Shown: piece after piece, positions 53,450-61,747 of the stretch
Layout: each line of letters begins with the position of its first letter
Position numbering within the stretch: position 1 is the stretch's first letter
NCBI RefSeq assembly: GCF_900107765.1
Contig: NZ_FNQY01000010.1
Coordinates: 62,001 to 126,000, forward strand
Direction: 5' to 3'
Origin: Arachidicoccus rhizosphaerae
GTDB lineage: Bacteria > Bacteroidota > Bacteroidia > Chitinophagales > Chitinophagaceae
DNA length: 64,000 nucleotides
Notes under the pieces: model-generated
Seen by the model: only the letters and a program-made list of their open reading frames with translations
What the model was told of the DNA's origin: nothing
Database searches by the model: none
Program-made: the position numbers and the translations under genes

Positions 53450-55999
53450 CTATTTTGGATCTTTCCAGCTGTCAGACAGCCAGATATCCAGTTTTCCTCC
53501 TGTTTTAAACAACTCCTTATCCAGGTACAGATGCTCAAAGGGCTGACCGTTTAAAGTCATCCGTTTTATATATATGCAAGGCTTGGGGTTTTGTTGAGTA
53601 TTAGCTCCGTTGTTATGGACGGTCTGTTCAGGCTGTTGACGGTGCACCTGAATCACCAGTTGCCTCACAGATTTACGCCCCGTTTTTTTTCCTGTAGGCG
53701 CATTTTCTATGGGCTTCAATTGCATAACCACCCTGTCAAACAAAGGACTGGTTAACTCAAAGCGTCCGCTGACAGGATCTACCGGATAAAAGCCCATGGC
53801 GGCAAATACATACCAGGCACTCATCTGCCCTGCGTCATCATTGCCATCAACGCCACCAGGCCCATCACCATAAGCCTCAGCCAAGATTGTCCGTACCCGG
53901 AGCTGTGTTTTATAAGGAGCATCCGTAAAATTATACATAAATGGAATCTGGTGTCCGGGCTCATTACCGTGCCAGTAGCCTCCTTTCATGAACAGACTAT
54001 CCAAATGATTTTCTAACTGCCGGCGCCCACCCATAAGTCTGGTTAAGCCTTCAATATCCTGCGGAACATAAAAGCTATACTGAGCCGGGGTTCCTTCCGT
54101 GATATAAGGGACGCGGCTATAGGGCGTAAACTCTTTCACCCAACTGCCATCCAGGTAACGCCCTCTGACCATGCCTACCGAAGGGTCCAGAACATGCGTA
54201 TAATTTTTTGCTCTTTTTTGGAGTAGCTGATAATCCTGGGCATAATTAAATTTTTCCCCATCCCCGGTGCCACTGTCCCCTGGTTTATTTGCCAGGGCTT
54301 TTGCCAGCGTACTTAAAGCATAATCATCATAACTATACTCAAGGGTTCTGCTCACCTGTTCATTTTTATGAAAAGCATCCTCTACTGCATCTTCCAGGGG
54401 TATATAACCATATTTCAGATAAGATTTTAAAGCTCTCCTGCCTTTGCCCTCCAGATAGGCTTTATGATCCGTCGTGTCAAAGGCGTTCTTTCTTAGATAA
54501 CCATAGAGTTTTTTTACATCAAAGTCACGAATCCCCATTTGGTAGGCAGCCGCCACAAAGGCTGTGCTGTGATCTCCGATCATGGCCGCTGTATAACTAT
54601 TCCAGCAAGGGAAAATAGGCGTCCAGCCACCGGCCTCACTTTTAAGCAGTATAGAACGAACAAAATCCTTCACCGTCTGCGGCTCAAGGAGCATCATCAG
54701 CGGTAGCTGTGCTCTGTAAATATCCCACATGGAGAAATCATCATAATAATTACCTTCCTTAAGCTGTCGGACCGGCGATTTAAGATTTTTGTAAGGAGTG
54801 CCGGGCTGCCCTGCAGATGAATTCCCATCAAAGGCAGGATAAGTACCACTTACATCGTTGAATAAACGGGGTTGCTGGTAGGCGTGATATAAAGAGGTAT
54901 AAAATATACGCAGGTTCCTGTTGGCCTGGCTATCTGCAGGATTGCCGGTCACCTGAATTTTGCTTAAGTGTTGATTCCAACAATCAATGGCCGAGCTGCG
55001 GACACCGGAATAATCCCAACCTGGTATTTCTGCTTTCAGGTTCTCTTCAGCAGCCTGCGTGCTGGTAAAGGAAGTTCCTAGTTTAACACAAAGGCGCTCC
55101 CCTTTTTTAAGGGCATATTTCAAAATTACAAGTCCTTTTTGCTTATCATCATTCTGTAGGGGCTCCGCTTCCGCCTGCACACTGACGGGTGCCTTACTGA
55201 ACTCCAGATAAAAATGACCATCAAATCCCGCATACTGCCCCCAGCCCTGATAAATCCGATGAACCGGGTTAAAGCCGGATACGGAAAGCTTATCCGCAGC
55301 CACTTTAAGATGCCCCTGATTAAAATCACTATTGGTCTTACAAATTAATTGTAGGGTATCCGTGGTTAGCATGGTAATCTCCAAAATGGCCGAACGTAGG
55401 CTGGCGGTTATCCTTGCCCGATATTTCCCCGGAAAAGAAATAGCATATTCATAGGGAGTAGCTGTTTCCAGCCCATGATCCAGTCTTAGATCAGAAGAGT
55501 CCCTGATAGCCCCCACAACAGGCAGTATGGCCATACTGCCATAATCCTGCGTACAGGAACCGCTAAGCCAGTGACTGGCTCTGAATCCACGAAAAACAGC
55601 TGACTTATACAAATAAGGCGGTATACATTTATTTTCCGACCAGTTGGTTTGAGCCGTAAACTGAGTCATCCCAAAGGGTAAGCCCACGGCAGGGATGGTA
55701 TTGCCGCTACGTTCACTACCGGCCTCACTATGAGCCAGTGCAGCAGCGGAAGTGGAAGGTGCCGTTCCTGAGAGCGGTTCTACGTATTGTACCGGCCCTA
55801 ACCGCATTAGTTTTACCTGCTCAGGATGTACTTGCTGCCTCTGCTGGCCATAACCACCGGGAGCCAACAGAAAAAAACTGACAGTAGCTGCCCATATAGC
55901 TGCTACCCGTTTCAAAGGCCGGGCGCGCTGAATAGCAAAGACGTCCTGAATCACGCTTACCATAAAACCGTTAAAGGGATACACTTTATTCGTTGCCAT
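53450..55999 (-). CDS. GH92 exo-alpha-mannosidase
   Basis: This 849-residue secreted enzyme of glycoside hydrolase family 92 comprises Ca2+-dependent, inverting exo-alpha-mannosidases. Landmarks are an N-terminal beta-sandwich segment (GNTIPAVGLPFGMTQFTAQT, FRASHWLSGSCTQDYGSMAI) and an (alpha/alpha)6 domain. The catalytic acid region is HGNEPGHQIPFMYN (E680), and the base region is GVDGNDDAGQMSAWYVFAAM (D721/D722), followed by GFYPVDPVSGRFELTSP. The signal peptide core IWAATVSFFLLAPGGYGQ comes after a long n-region; M13 (55963) may be the real start. The alpha-1,2 versus 1,3/1,6/1,4 specificity cannot be read. It stands upstream of susCD on the same strand. Confidence 0.93.
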   Translation of the reverse strand: MATNKVYPFNGFMVSVIQDVFAIQRARPLKRVAAIWAATVSFFLLAPGGYGQQRQQVHPEQVKLMRLGPVQYVEPLSGTAPSTSAAALAHSEAGSERSGNTIPAVGLPFGMTQFTAQTNWSENKCIPPYLYKSAVFRGFRASHWLSGSCTQDYGSMAILPVVGAIRDSSDLRLDHGLETATPYEYAISFPGKYRARITASLRSAILEITMLTTDTLQLICKTNSDFNQGHLKVAADKLSVSGFNPVHRIYQGWGQYAGFDGHFYLEFSKAPVSVQAEAEPLQNDDKQKGLVILKYALKKGERLCVKLGTSFTSTQAAEENLKAEIPGWDYSGVRSSAIDCWNQHLSKIQVTGNPADSQANRNLRIFYTSLYHAYQQPRLFNDVSGTYPAFDGNSSAGQPGTPYKNLKSPVRQLKEGNYYDDFSMWDIYRAQLPLMMLLEPQTVKDFVRSILLKSEAGGWTPIFPCWNSYTAAMIGDHSTAFVAAAYQMGIRDFDVKKLYGYLRKNAFDTTDHKAYLEGKGRRALKSYLKYGYIPLEDAVEDAFHKNEQVSRTLEYSYDDYALSTLAKALANKPGDSGTGDGEKFNYAQDYQLLQKRAKNYTHVLDPSVGMVRGRYLDGSWVKEFTPYSRVPYITEGTPAQYSFYVPQDIEGLTRLMGGRRQLENHLDSLFMKGGYWHGNEPGHQIPFMYNFTDAPYKTQLRVRTILAEAYGDGPGGVDGNDDAGQMSAWYVFAAMGFYPVDPVSGRFELTSPLFDRVVMQLKPIENAPTGKKTGRKSVRQLVIQVHRQQPEQTVHNNGANTQQNPKPCIYIKRMTLNGQPFEHLYLDKELFKTGGKLDIWLSDSWKDPK

Positions 56000-56249
56000 A
56001 ATTATGAAACAGATAAACAGTCAAAAGACTTTTGATTTATAATAGCTGCACCTCGTCTCAAAATAAATGCAAAGGCCGGACTTTTGCAGACCCTGTAAAA
56101 ATAACACTTCGTTTTTGTTTGTACAAGCAGTTTTAAAAAACATTCATTTTTTTAAAAAGCACTTTAATTAAGGGAAAACCGTAAATCCCGGATGCCGGAT
56201 AACAAAACATCTTTCCTGGCAGGACACCGGTTGCATGCCCCCAATCCCA

Positions 56250-57550
56250 TTAGCTTAAAAAGTCAGCGGCTTTTTGCATCAGTTGCTGGTAGGCCCTGGT
56301 CGTTGTATGCCGGTATTTATCCATTAAAGAAAATGGATGTACATGATCATAGGGAAAATCAAAATCCACCGGCTCTACCCTGGTTGCAATATCCCGGTAA
56401 TCTCCTTTCAGCGTGGAGATAACTTCCACGGGTGGTATTACGGTATCTTTTTTCAGGGGGACGGCAAGAATCCTGTGGGCAATAGCCGCCATTTTGGCTT
56501 CCCTTTGTTCTTTATAAAGATTATAATGCAGCATATACTTAAAACAATCCTCTCCCGGATGCTGATCCATGTAATGGGCCAGTCGCTCGCTGGCCATAAA
56601 CCGGTTATGCAGCTGCTCACTAAAGTAACTGTTTAAACGATGGCCACCGTTGGAATCAAGGATATATTTAGAAATAGGGAAAGACCTGTCCAGCGTCGTT
56701 CCGCCGCAAAAAGAAAACAGCCGCGTCTGACTGAAATAGCCGCAAGGATTTGCCATCAGTAAAATAAGCGATAAAACGCACCGATAGAATAAGCGAAAAA
56801 ATCAATGGTACAATCCCCTGCAATGCCTGAGACGCTTCCCTTTTTAATCTTTTTAATCAGCATATATACATCCTGATATGTCTGCAATCCGGACCAGAAG
56901 AGTCTGTCCGGGTGATTGCCCAGTCTGATGCTTATCGCTGTATTCACTGCGCTTATATGGGAGTATGCCGGATATTTTACTTTTCTAGCTTCTGCAATTT
57001 TTTGCATGGCACGGGTATCCGACCAGTTTTTAGGTGCCCGGTCCATATGAAAGGCTATGGGCAATAAAATGACTGATTTGCCGGTCAGCCTGACCATGGA
57101 AACGGCCCAGGGTAAATACTTTTCCCAGCTCTTTTCATTTAAACCGTGAAACAGCAAAATCACACCCTTAGAGCGTCCGCTTCGTACAGGATGCATGATA
57201 TAATACGAGAAATGTCTGTTTTCTGCAATGTCACTATCTTCCATCTTTAATGGATGGAGTTTAAATTCAGATCCATTCTCAGTTGCAGCCGGCTGGCTGG
57301 AAGGTGGACCGACGGCATCTACCCCATCCTTATCTGACACGGTATCTTTTCCTTTGGGAGGTTGCGCCTCTGTATTTTCAGTAAAGATTGTTTTATGAGA
57401 TGCACAGTAATACTTGGACTTACCAGGTAAAATCATAGCCCCGGCTGAAGTAAAATCATGCTTTTCCAACCGGATACCTAGGACCGGGTCTACGCCTCCC
57501 CCCTGCTTCATTAAATCCTTAATCTGATAATATAATGTCTGATACTCCAT
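56250..57550 (-). pseudogene. DUF6051-like alpha/beta hydrolase, split by a frameshift
   Basis: Two adjacent minus-strand frames (57550-56756 and 56756-56250) read as one alpha/beta hydrolase. The first ends in IDFFAYSIGAF, the nucleophile elbow (AxSxG). The second frame, extended upstream without regard to its ATG, continues LSLILLMANPCGYF, exactly what should follow an elbow. The second part also holds the His region DFPYDHVHPFSLMDK. A single missing T in a run of four (complement of 56773-56776) explains the break. The 1-base stop-start overlap TGATG then arises by chance. It may be a real pseudogene, a strain mutation or a sequencing error. The full product would be about 430 residues without a signal peptide; the substrate is unknown. 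It precedes the GH92 gene on the same strand. Confidence 0.75.
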
Positions 57551-58012
57551 CGGTTATATCCTAAAACGTGATAGCGTTTAACTGAAATTTCTGACCTAAA
57601 GCAGATGTTATTGAATCCGCTACATCTTAATCTACGCTGTTTTTTGTGTTATCCTCCCAAAACTAAGGGGAAACCGCTTAGCTTTTCCCTTTCGACTCGT
57701 TAAATAAGATTTTAAAAACTAACGATTTTTAAGTACCTTTGCATCAGTTTAATTCAAATCTTTCATAGCAGGTCTGCAATAATTAACGCTACTTCTGAAT
57801 TGTCCCCAGTCGCATTGCCTTTAATTACGTCCAGAGACGCTTAACGTTATGGTGTTTAACAAGATAAAAGCTGGCAGTAAAAGATTGGATTACAAGTGAG
57901 ATTTCCAGCACGGGCATGGACTATTTTATATTCATAGCAATTTTTGTTAAATAAAATAGGAACACCTTCCAATATCCCGGCAGCTGGCAGTGATTCAATT
58001 AAAACAATTTAG
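57551..58012 (+). other. 462-base region: helicase promoter and long 5' leader
   Basis: No gene is seen. It contains a dyad AAGGGGAAA/TTTTCCCTT (57665-57673 with 57683-57691), the helicase promoter (57710-57741), and a leader of about 265 bases. The leader carries potential pairings such as TTAACGTTATGGTGTTTAAC near 57841-57860. Confidence 0.55.
57710..57741 (+). promoter_or_regulatory. promoter of the DEAD-box helicase
   Basis: TACCTTTG (57734-57741) fits the -7 element, and TTTT (57710-57713) lies exactly 20 bases upstream as a -33-like element. The predicted start is near 57748, about 265 bases before the ATG. Confidence 0.65.
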
Positions 58013-59503
58013 ATGACATTTAAGGACTTAAACATTATTCCAACCATTTTATCAGCCCTGAAGGCTGAAGGTTATGAAAACCCGACACCTATTCAAGAAA
58101 ACTCCATCCCAATTATACTTGACCGCCATGATTTACTGGCCTGCGCACAAACCGGCACCGGAAAGACCGCCGCTTTTGCGATTCCTTTGTTACAGTTGAT
58201 GGCCCGGGAAGCTGCCTCAGACAAAAACCTCGGCCATTCAAGAAACCAACCGATAGAAGCGCTGATTTTAGCGCCTACCAGAGAGCTCGCCCTGCAAATA
58301 GACGAGAGTTTCCACGCCTATAGCAGGAATTTGCCAATTCGTCATGCGGTAATTTTTGGCGGGGTCTCCCAGCATAAACAATTAAACGACCTGAAAGCCC
58401 GTCCCGCCGTCCTGGTGGCAACGCCCGGCCGACTGCTGGATTTAATCGGTCAGGGACTTCTGGATATTTCAAAAATCAAATATTTTGTGCTGGACGAGGC
58501 CGACAGAATGCTCGATATGGGATTTGTCAATGATGTCAAAAAAGTCGTAAGGCTGATTCCACAGCAAAGACAGACCCTCCTGTTTTCAGCCACTATGCCT
58601 GCTTCCATCATGCAGCTGGCGGCAAGCCTGCTACATCAGCCTAAAACAGTTCAGGTAAACCCCGTATCTTCAACCGCCGAGACGGTACAGCAATCCGTTT
58701 ATATGGTCGGCAAAGAACAAAAAAAGCTGTTACTGGCCCAGTTATTAAAGGAGACTTCCGCGGATAAAACCCTGGTATTTACCAGAACCAAACACGGTGC
58801 GGATAAACTGGTCAGGATCCTGGTAAAAAGCGGTATTACAGCGGCAGCCATCCATGGCAATAAAAGCCAGCAGGCGCGTCAGCGGGCACTCGGCCATTTT
58901 AAAGCCGGAGAAATTAAAGTACTGGTCGCTACCGATATAGCCGCCAGAGGCATTGATATCGAGCAGCTTCCACAGGTAATCAATTATGAGCTACCCAATA
59001 TCGCAGAGACCTATGTCCACCGTATCGGCCGCACCGGCAGAGCCGGGAGTCCGGGTCTGGCACTCTCTTTTTGTGATAGGGAAGAAGCGCCTTATCTGAA
59101 AGACATCCAAAAGCTAATTGGTTTTCAGGTAACGGTTGAAGAACATCCTTATGCGCTGGAGCAGGAGGTTACTTACCAGCCCATACATCAGGCGCCCGGC
59201 CACGCCAAAGGGCGATCACAACAAAACAGCCATAAAAACAGGCAGCAAGGCCAGGGGGCCAGACAGAAAAACAATGCACCCTACGGTCAGCAAAATTCAA
59301 AAGAGCGGGCACAGCGAAATACAAAGGCCTATGCAGCTCCAGAAGAAAATTTCGGTGCACCCGGCAAAAGTGTTAACAAAGGCACGGAAGAGCAGCGCAA
59401 TAAAAACAATAACAATTATTACAAAAAGCGCCGCCAGGGCCAGAGCGCAAATAGCCATCAGCCGCAAAACGGCTATAAGCAACAAAGCAATTTATATCAG
59501 TAA
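58013..59503 (+). CDS. DEAD-box ATP-dependent RNA helicase, RhlE-like
   Basis: This 496-residue helicase has all core motifs: Q-motif (PTPIQENSIPIIL), I AQTGTGKT, Ia PTRELALQI, Ib TPGRLLD, II DEAD, III SATMP, IV LVFTRTK, V ATDIAARGID and VI HRIGRTGRAG. Residues 390-496 form a low-complexity tail rich in Gln, Asn, Lys and Arg, probably an RNA-binding tail. It unwinds RNA in ribosome assembly or cold adaptation (family knowledge). It is followed, 54 bases on, by a cold-shock-domain protein, and preceded by a long 5' leader, features often seen in cold-induced genes. Confidence 0.93.
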   Translation: MTFKDLNIIPTILSALKAEGYENPTPIQENSIPIILDRHDLLACAQTGTGKTAAFAIPLLQLMAREAASDKNLGHSRNQPIEALILAPTRELALQIDESFHAYSRNLPIRHAVIFGGVSQHKQLNDLKARPAVLVATPGRLLDLIGQGLLDISKIKYFVLDEADRMLDMGFVNDVKKVVRLIPQQRQTLLFSATMPASIMQLAASLLHQPKTVQVNPVSSTAETVQQSVYMVGKEQKKLLLAQLLKETSADKTLVFTRTKHGADKLVRILVKSGITAAAIHGNKSQQARQRALGHFKAGEIKVLVATDIAARGIDIEQLPQVINYELPNIAETYVHRIGRTGRAGSPGLALSFCDREEAPYLKDIQKLIGFQVTVEEHPYALEQEVTYQPIHQAPGHAKGRSQQNSHKNRQQGQGARQKNNAPYGQQNSKERAQRNTKAYAAPEENFGAPGKSVNKGTEEQRNKNNNNYYKKRRQGQSANSHQPQNGYKQQSNLYQ

Positions 59504-59557
59504 AACATTGCAGTGTTGTCAGGCGATCAACCAATCAATTAAAAGATAAATATATAT

Positions 59558-59992
59558 ATGGGCATTACACCAGCAAAGAAAGAAAAAGAGAAGAAAAGAG
59601 CAAAAGCAAAGCAGGAAAAAGCAGAAAAAATGCGGGAACGCAAGGAAAACGCTAAAAAAGGCAAATCCTTGGAAGAGATGATGATGTACGTAGACGAAAA
59701 CGGCAACCTCTCTCCCACGCCACCCGATCCAAAAAATAAACAGGAAATCGACCCGTCTCAGATTGATCTGACCGGATTTCATCCTAAAAAAGAAGATTCC
59801 ACCAAAAAAGGCATCCTTACTACTTTTATAGAAGACAAAGGCTATGGATTTATTACCGATTTAAATACCAAGCAAAGTTATTTTGTCCATCAGAATAACT
59901 TTACGGAGATTATCAAAAAAGGAGATACCGTAACCTTTGAACTGGAAAAAACGCCTAAAGGGGTAAATGCCTGCTTCGTCAAAAAAATCTGA
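59558..59992 (+). CDS. cold-shock-domain protein with basic N-terminus
   Basis: This 144-residue protein has a first 40 residues of almost only Lys, Glu, Ala and Arg (KKEKEKKRAKAKQEKAEK), a charged helix. A cold shock domain follows at about 80-144 (GILTTFIEDKGYGFITDLN, then SYFVHQNNF), with the RNP1-like KGYGFI and RNP2-like YFVHQ motifs. It should bind single-stranded RNA or DNA as a chaperone. Its position right after the DEAD-box helicase suggests that the two act together on structured RNA and are cotranscribed. Confidence 0.9.
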   Translation: MGITPAKKEKEKKRAKAKQEKAEKMRERKENAKKGKSLEEMMMYVDENGNLSPTPPDPKNKQEIDPSQIDLTGFHPKKEDSTKKGILTTFIEDKGYGFITDLNTKQSYFVHQNNFTEIIKKGDTVTFELEKTPKGVNACFVKKI

Positions 59993-60410
59993 CCGGTGCG
60001 GGCCTATTCAAATCCCTTAACAGCTTCGGTTACTTGCCAGGAAAATCGGCGTACATAAAGGAAGACAGCCGTTTTTTTAATAGCAGGATTGCCATATACC
60101 TGCATTTCTCTGCCTATAATCAGCGGAGGCTATGTATACCGCTGTCAGCGGCACCTTTCGTTTATCACAATAAGCTATATTTTAGCATTGATACTACGGG
60201 GCACTACCGGGATTCTCCCCTGTATAGGTCACCCTGTTCTACTATAAAATTCTGCCATTACCCGAACAAATTTGTAAATTACAACACGGATTTAAAGCTA
60301 AAGGGAACCGCAGGCTCCCCATAGCAGTAATGGCAATGACCATTTCTTTGAAGCAGTACGCCTTAAGGCGATTCTTTAGCAGGTAAACAAACTTATAGCA
60401 AGAGCAATCC
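59993..60410. other. 418-base intergenic region with overlapping palindromes
   Basis: No supported gene. Its clearest structure is the overlapping pair ACAAATTTGT (60266-60275) and TTGTAA-A-TTACAA (60272-60284), about 130 bases before the methyltransferase ATG. An open frame at 60034-60324 lacks coding character. Confidence 0.5.
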
Positions 60411-61607
60411 ATGAAAAAATTAGATACCACAGCCGAAAGAACAGCACTTTGGCGGGCGCTGCATCTGGAAATTGATCATCCGCCACTCATTGTAAAGGAC
60501 CTGTGGGCATTAAAACTAACCCGCCCCGCGCCGGGCTGGCAGCAGCGTCCGGACATGAAATTCACCAAACCCATCCGGGCCAGTATTGTCGGTCGCGCCA
60601 GATTTGTAGAAGATCAGGTGATAAAAGCCCATGAAGGCGAGCAAGCGATTAATCAGTATGTCATTTTAGGTGCGGGCCTGGACAGTTTTGCACTTAGATA
60701 TCAACCTGAAAAGCAGACATCCCTCCTGCAAATTTATGAAATAGACCAGCCGGGCACCCTGCAATGGAAAGCCGCCTGCATTAAAGAACAGATCCGGGAC
60801 ATCCCCGCCCATCTGCACCTGATCCCTATGGATTTTGAGGCAGCCATGCGATCAGCTGAGGCACTCAAAGAAAATCAAAACAGAAAGGAGCCTAACAGGG
60901 ATCCGGGAAAAAAGACTGCCGGCCTATCTACGCCCAGGAAGGCTCCGAAGAACTGGCTGGAAGCACTGACGGCTTCAACAGGCACCTCCGGAACCGGCAC
61001 TGATTCCCCGGACACAAATGGTATTAATAATGGACCCGAGGCCTCCATTCATTCCCATTCGTTACATTTCCCTTTAAAACCGCATTTAAAGCATACCGTA
61101 AAGCAAAAGACGCAGGATAGGTCCGGTGCAGCACACAGCTCCGCCCACCCCGAAGACCAGAGCGGCATGGCTCAGCAGCCTCCTGCCGTCCTGCCTTCCC
61201 GGCAGCAATCGGCCGCTCTGCCTTTTGACTTGCAAAAACCTGCCATCATCAGCTGCACCGGTGTAACGCTATATCTAAGTCTTACAGCCATAAAAGATAT
61301 GCTGCACCTTATTGCCAATAGTTTTGCTGCGAACAGCCTGGCAATTATCAGCTTTTATGAACCTGCTGAAGCACTGGAGGGTCAGGACCGTAAACTGCTG
61401 GAGATCTCTATAGCAGGTGCCGCTGCCTCGGGAACGCCCATGGTCAGTTTTTTTAAAGAAAGTGAAGTAGCAGCCTTAGCTGCCGAGGCAGGGTTAAAAC
61501 AGGCGCGCATTTTTAATACACAGGATTTAATCAACCTATATTTTAACGCAAGAACCGATGATCTGATTCCAAATAAAGGAGAACTATTTTTAGTGGCCAG
61601 CACCTAA
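60411..61607 (+). CDS. LCMT/Ppm1-type SAM-dependent methyltransferase with long internal insertions
   Basis: This 398-residue protein resembles the leucine carboxyl methyltransferase family (PF04072), which in bacteria is about 280-300 residues. SAM motif I is YVILGAGLDSFALRY (83-97), followed by IYEIDQPGTLQWK, the acidic strand DFE (141-143), NWLEAL (181-186), IISCTGVTLYLS (279-290) and the C-terminal strand FLVAST. Between DFE and NWLEAL (about 146-180), and between NWLEAL and the PAIISCTGV strand (about 190-274), there are inserts rich in Ser, Thr, His, Pro and Gln. Together they exceed 110 residues and are likely disordered. The fold motifs are intact, so the enzyme may still be active. 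The substrate is unknown and there is no operon partner. Confidence 0.82.
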   Translation: MKKLDTTAERTALWRALHLEIDHPPLIVKDLWALKLTRPAPGWQQRPDMKFTKPIRASIVGRARFVEDQVIKAHEGEQAINQYVILGAGLDSFALRYQPEKQTSLLQIYEIDQPGTLQWKAACIKEQIRDIPAHLHLIPMDFEAAMRSAEALKENQNRKEPNRDPGKKTAGLSTPRKAPKNWLEALTASTGTSGTGTDSPDTNGINNGPEASIHSHSLHFPLKPHLKHTVKQKTQDRSGAAHSSAHPEDQSGMAQQPPAVLPSRQQSAALPFDLQKPAIISCTGVTLYLSLTAIKDMLHLIANSFAANSLAIISFYEPAEALEGQDRKLLEISIAGAAASGTPMVSFFKESEVAALAAEAGLKQARIFNTQDLINLYFNARTDDLIPNKGELFLVAST

Positions 61608-61657
61608 AAAAGATAAAAAAAAGCGGCCTGCTTCTTCTTTTAAAAGCACGCTGCCGC
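61605..61657 (-). terminator. terminator of the GH2 gene
   Basis: GCGGC (61623-61627) and TGCTT (61629-61633) pair with AAGCA (61644-61648) and GCCGC (61653-61657). On the minus strand an A/T-tract with many Ts (complement of 61605-61622) follows. Confidence 0.6.
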
Positions 61658-61747
61658 AAACGCTGACAGGGCCTAAAAAAAGTACAGACCACCCCTACTA
61701 TCTTTTGTGAATTTTGTCTTAAACCAAAGTATAAAAAGTAGGGGAAG

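Noticed and set aside
56756-56790. Programmed frameshift or translational coupling at TGATG in the split hydrolase
   Set aside because: The site is only a run of four Ts without a proper slippery heptamer, and the protein reads correctly only if one base is added. A plain mutation or sequencing error is simpler.
60034-60324. Possible 96-residue gene before the methyltransferase
   Set aside because: Composition is not protein-like, it has no family match by eye, and it overlaps the palindromic site.
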